This document shows positions 6,378 through 6,640 of a DNA stretch of 6,640 nt, piece after piece (within the stretch, counting starts at the first letter, position 1; the number at the start of each line of letters is the position of its first letter). A program made the translations under genes and the position numbers. The notes under the pieces are model-generated. The model made no database searches and was not told the origin of the DNA. It saw nothing but the letters and a program-made list of their open reading frames with translations. The DNA is from Candidatus Brocadiaceae bacterium (lineage in GTDB: Bacteria > Planctomycetota > Brocadiia > Brocadiales > Bathyanammoxibiaceae). The stretch spans positions 1 through 6,640 of the forward strand of contig JASEHG010000109.1 in the NCBI GenBank assembly GCA_030018855.1, written 5' to 3'.

Positions 6378-6402
6378 GTACCAGAGATTTGGTATAATTT
6401 TT
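6378..6402 (+). terminator. Weak Rho-independent terminator candidate after hepT
   Basis: TACCA (6379-6383) pairs with TGGTA (6390-6394) around a 6-nt loop, extended by one G-U pair, and is followed by TAATTTTT. The position just after the hepT stop is right, but the stem is short and only partly GC. On the opposite strand there is no U-run after the hairpin, so it would not terminate pntB. Confidence 0.35.
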
Positions 6403-6409
6403 CTAGTTA

Positions 6410-6640
6410 TCACGACTCCTTCACCAGACCCACAATCTTCGTCAACGTATCCTTGGCGTCGCCGAAGACCATCAGGGTCTTTTCCAGATAGAATATCTCG
6501 TTGTCTTCTCCTGAAAAGCCTGGCCTGAGGCTTCGCTTACAGACGATGACGGTCCTGGCCTTATCCACGTTCAATATGGGCATGCCGTAGAGGGGACACC
6601 CCTTTTTGTTGCGTGCGGCGGGGTTGATGACGTCATTGGC
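6410..6640 (-). CDS. pntB: NAD(P) transhydrogenase subunit beta, C-terminal fragment (truncated by the window edge)
   Basis: Minus-strand reading from the window edge gives 76 codons ending in TGA (complement at 6410-6412); the 5' part lies outside the window. The fragment covers the end of the cytosolic NADP(H)-binding domain III of the proton-translocating transhydrogenase, which couples hydride transfer from NADH to NADP+ to the proton gradient. Recognisable PntB blocks, in fragment numbering, are ANDVINPAA (1-9), YGMPILNVDKA (18-28), VCKRSLRPGFSG (33-44) and LMVFGDAK (56-63). The KRS, GFSG and GDAK segments match the NADP-binding loops of the family. It is convergent with hepT, 41 nt apart. 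The gene is presumably intact beyond the window; pntA would be expected upstream on the same strand, which cannot be seen here. Confidence 0.93.
   Translation of the reverse strand, partial: ANDVINPAARNKKGCPLYGMPILNVDKARTVIVCKRSLRPGFSGEDNEIFYLEKTLMVFGDAKDTLTKIVGLVKES

Noticed and set aside
6393..6398. Perfect TATAAT as a -10 promoter element
   Set aside because: No -35 lies at 16-18 nt, and the only downstream gene (pntB) is on the opposite strand. The bases overlap the terminator hairpin.

Overview
The window is bacterial: it holds an ArgRS, a transhydrogenase beta-subunit tail, a restriction-modification (RM) locus and a toxin-antitoxin (TA) locus. The two flanking genes, argS and pntB, are ordinary housekeeping genes. 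Their DNA is GC-rich, with frequent AGG (Arg) and ATA (Ile) codons. The sequence alone does not fix the phylum. A deep-branching Gram-negative-type lineage is possible, but that is only an impression.

Layout, left to right. (1) Positions 1-34 are the truncated end of a REP-like palindromic repeat. (2) 79-1812 is a full-length argS, encoding arginyl-tRNA synthetase, with an unusual HIGH-signature region (AVHH). (3) 1809-1863 is a complete double REP unit in inverted, BIME-like arrangement. Its terminal GTAG supplies the argS stop codon. It is followed at 1870-1890 by a second, in-frame, near-identical copy of the last argS codons and another stop. (4) 1914-5449 is a translationally coupled two-gene operon. 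The first gene encodes a small protein made only of the RadC-type N-terminal helix-hairpin-helix domain. The second encodes a 1081-residue gamma-class N6-adenine methylase with a candidate PD-(D/E)XK-type nuclease domain at its N-terminus, which looks like a single-chain type IIG/Eco57I-like RM enzyme. (5) 5517-6368 is a tightly overlapping three-gene operon: a VapB-like small antitoxin, a minimal nucleotidyltransferase (MntA-type antitoxin) and a HEPN-family HepT-type toxin. (6) 6410-6640, on the minus strand, is the C-terminal end of pntB, convergent with the toxin gene.

Taken together, the middle of the window (about 1.9-6.4 kb) reads as a small defence and stress island between two housekeeping genes. 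It becomes more AT-rich toward the TA operon. The RM pair would mark and cut DNA. The MntA/HepT pair would hold an RNA-cleaving toxin in check by AMPylating it. The least conventional points are the orphan RadC N-terminal domain coupled to the methylase/nuclease, the VapB-like gene leading an MNT/HEPN operon with no PIN toxin, and the REP/argS-terminus arrangement.
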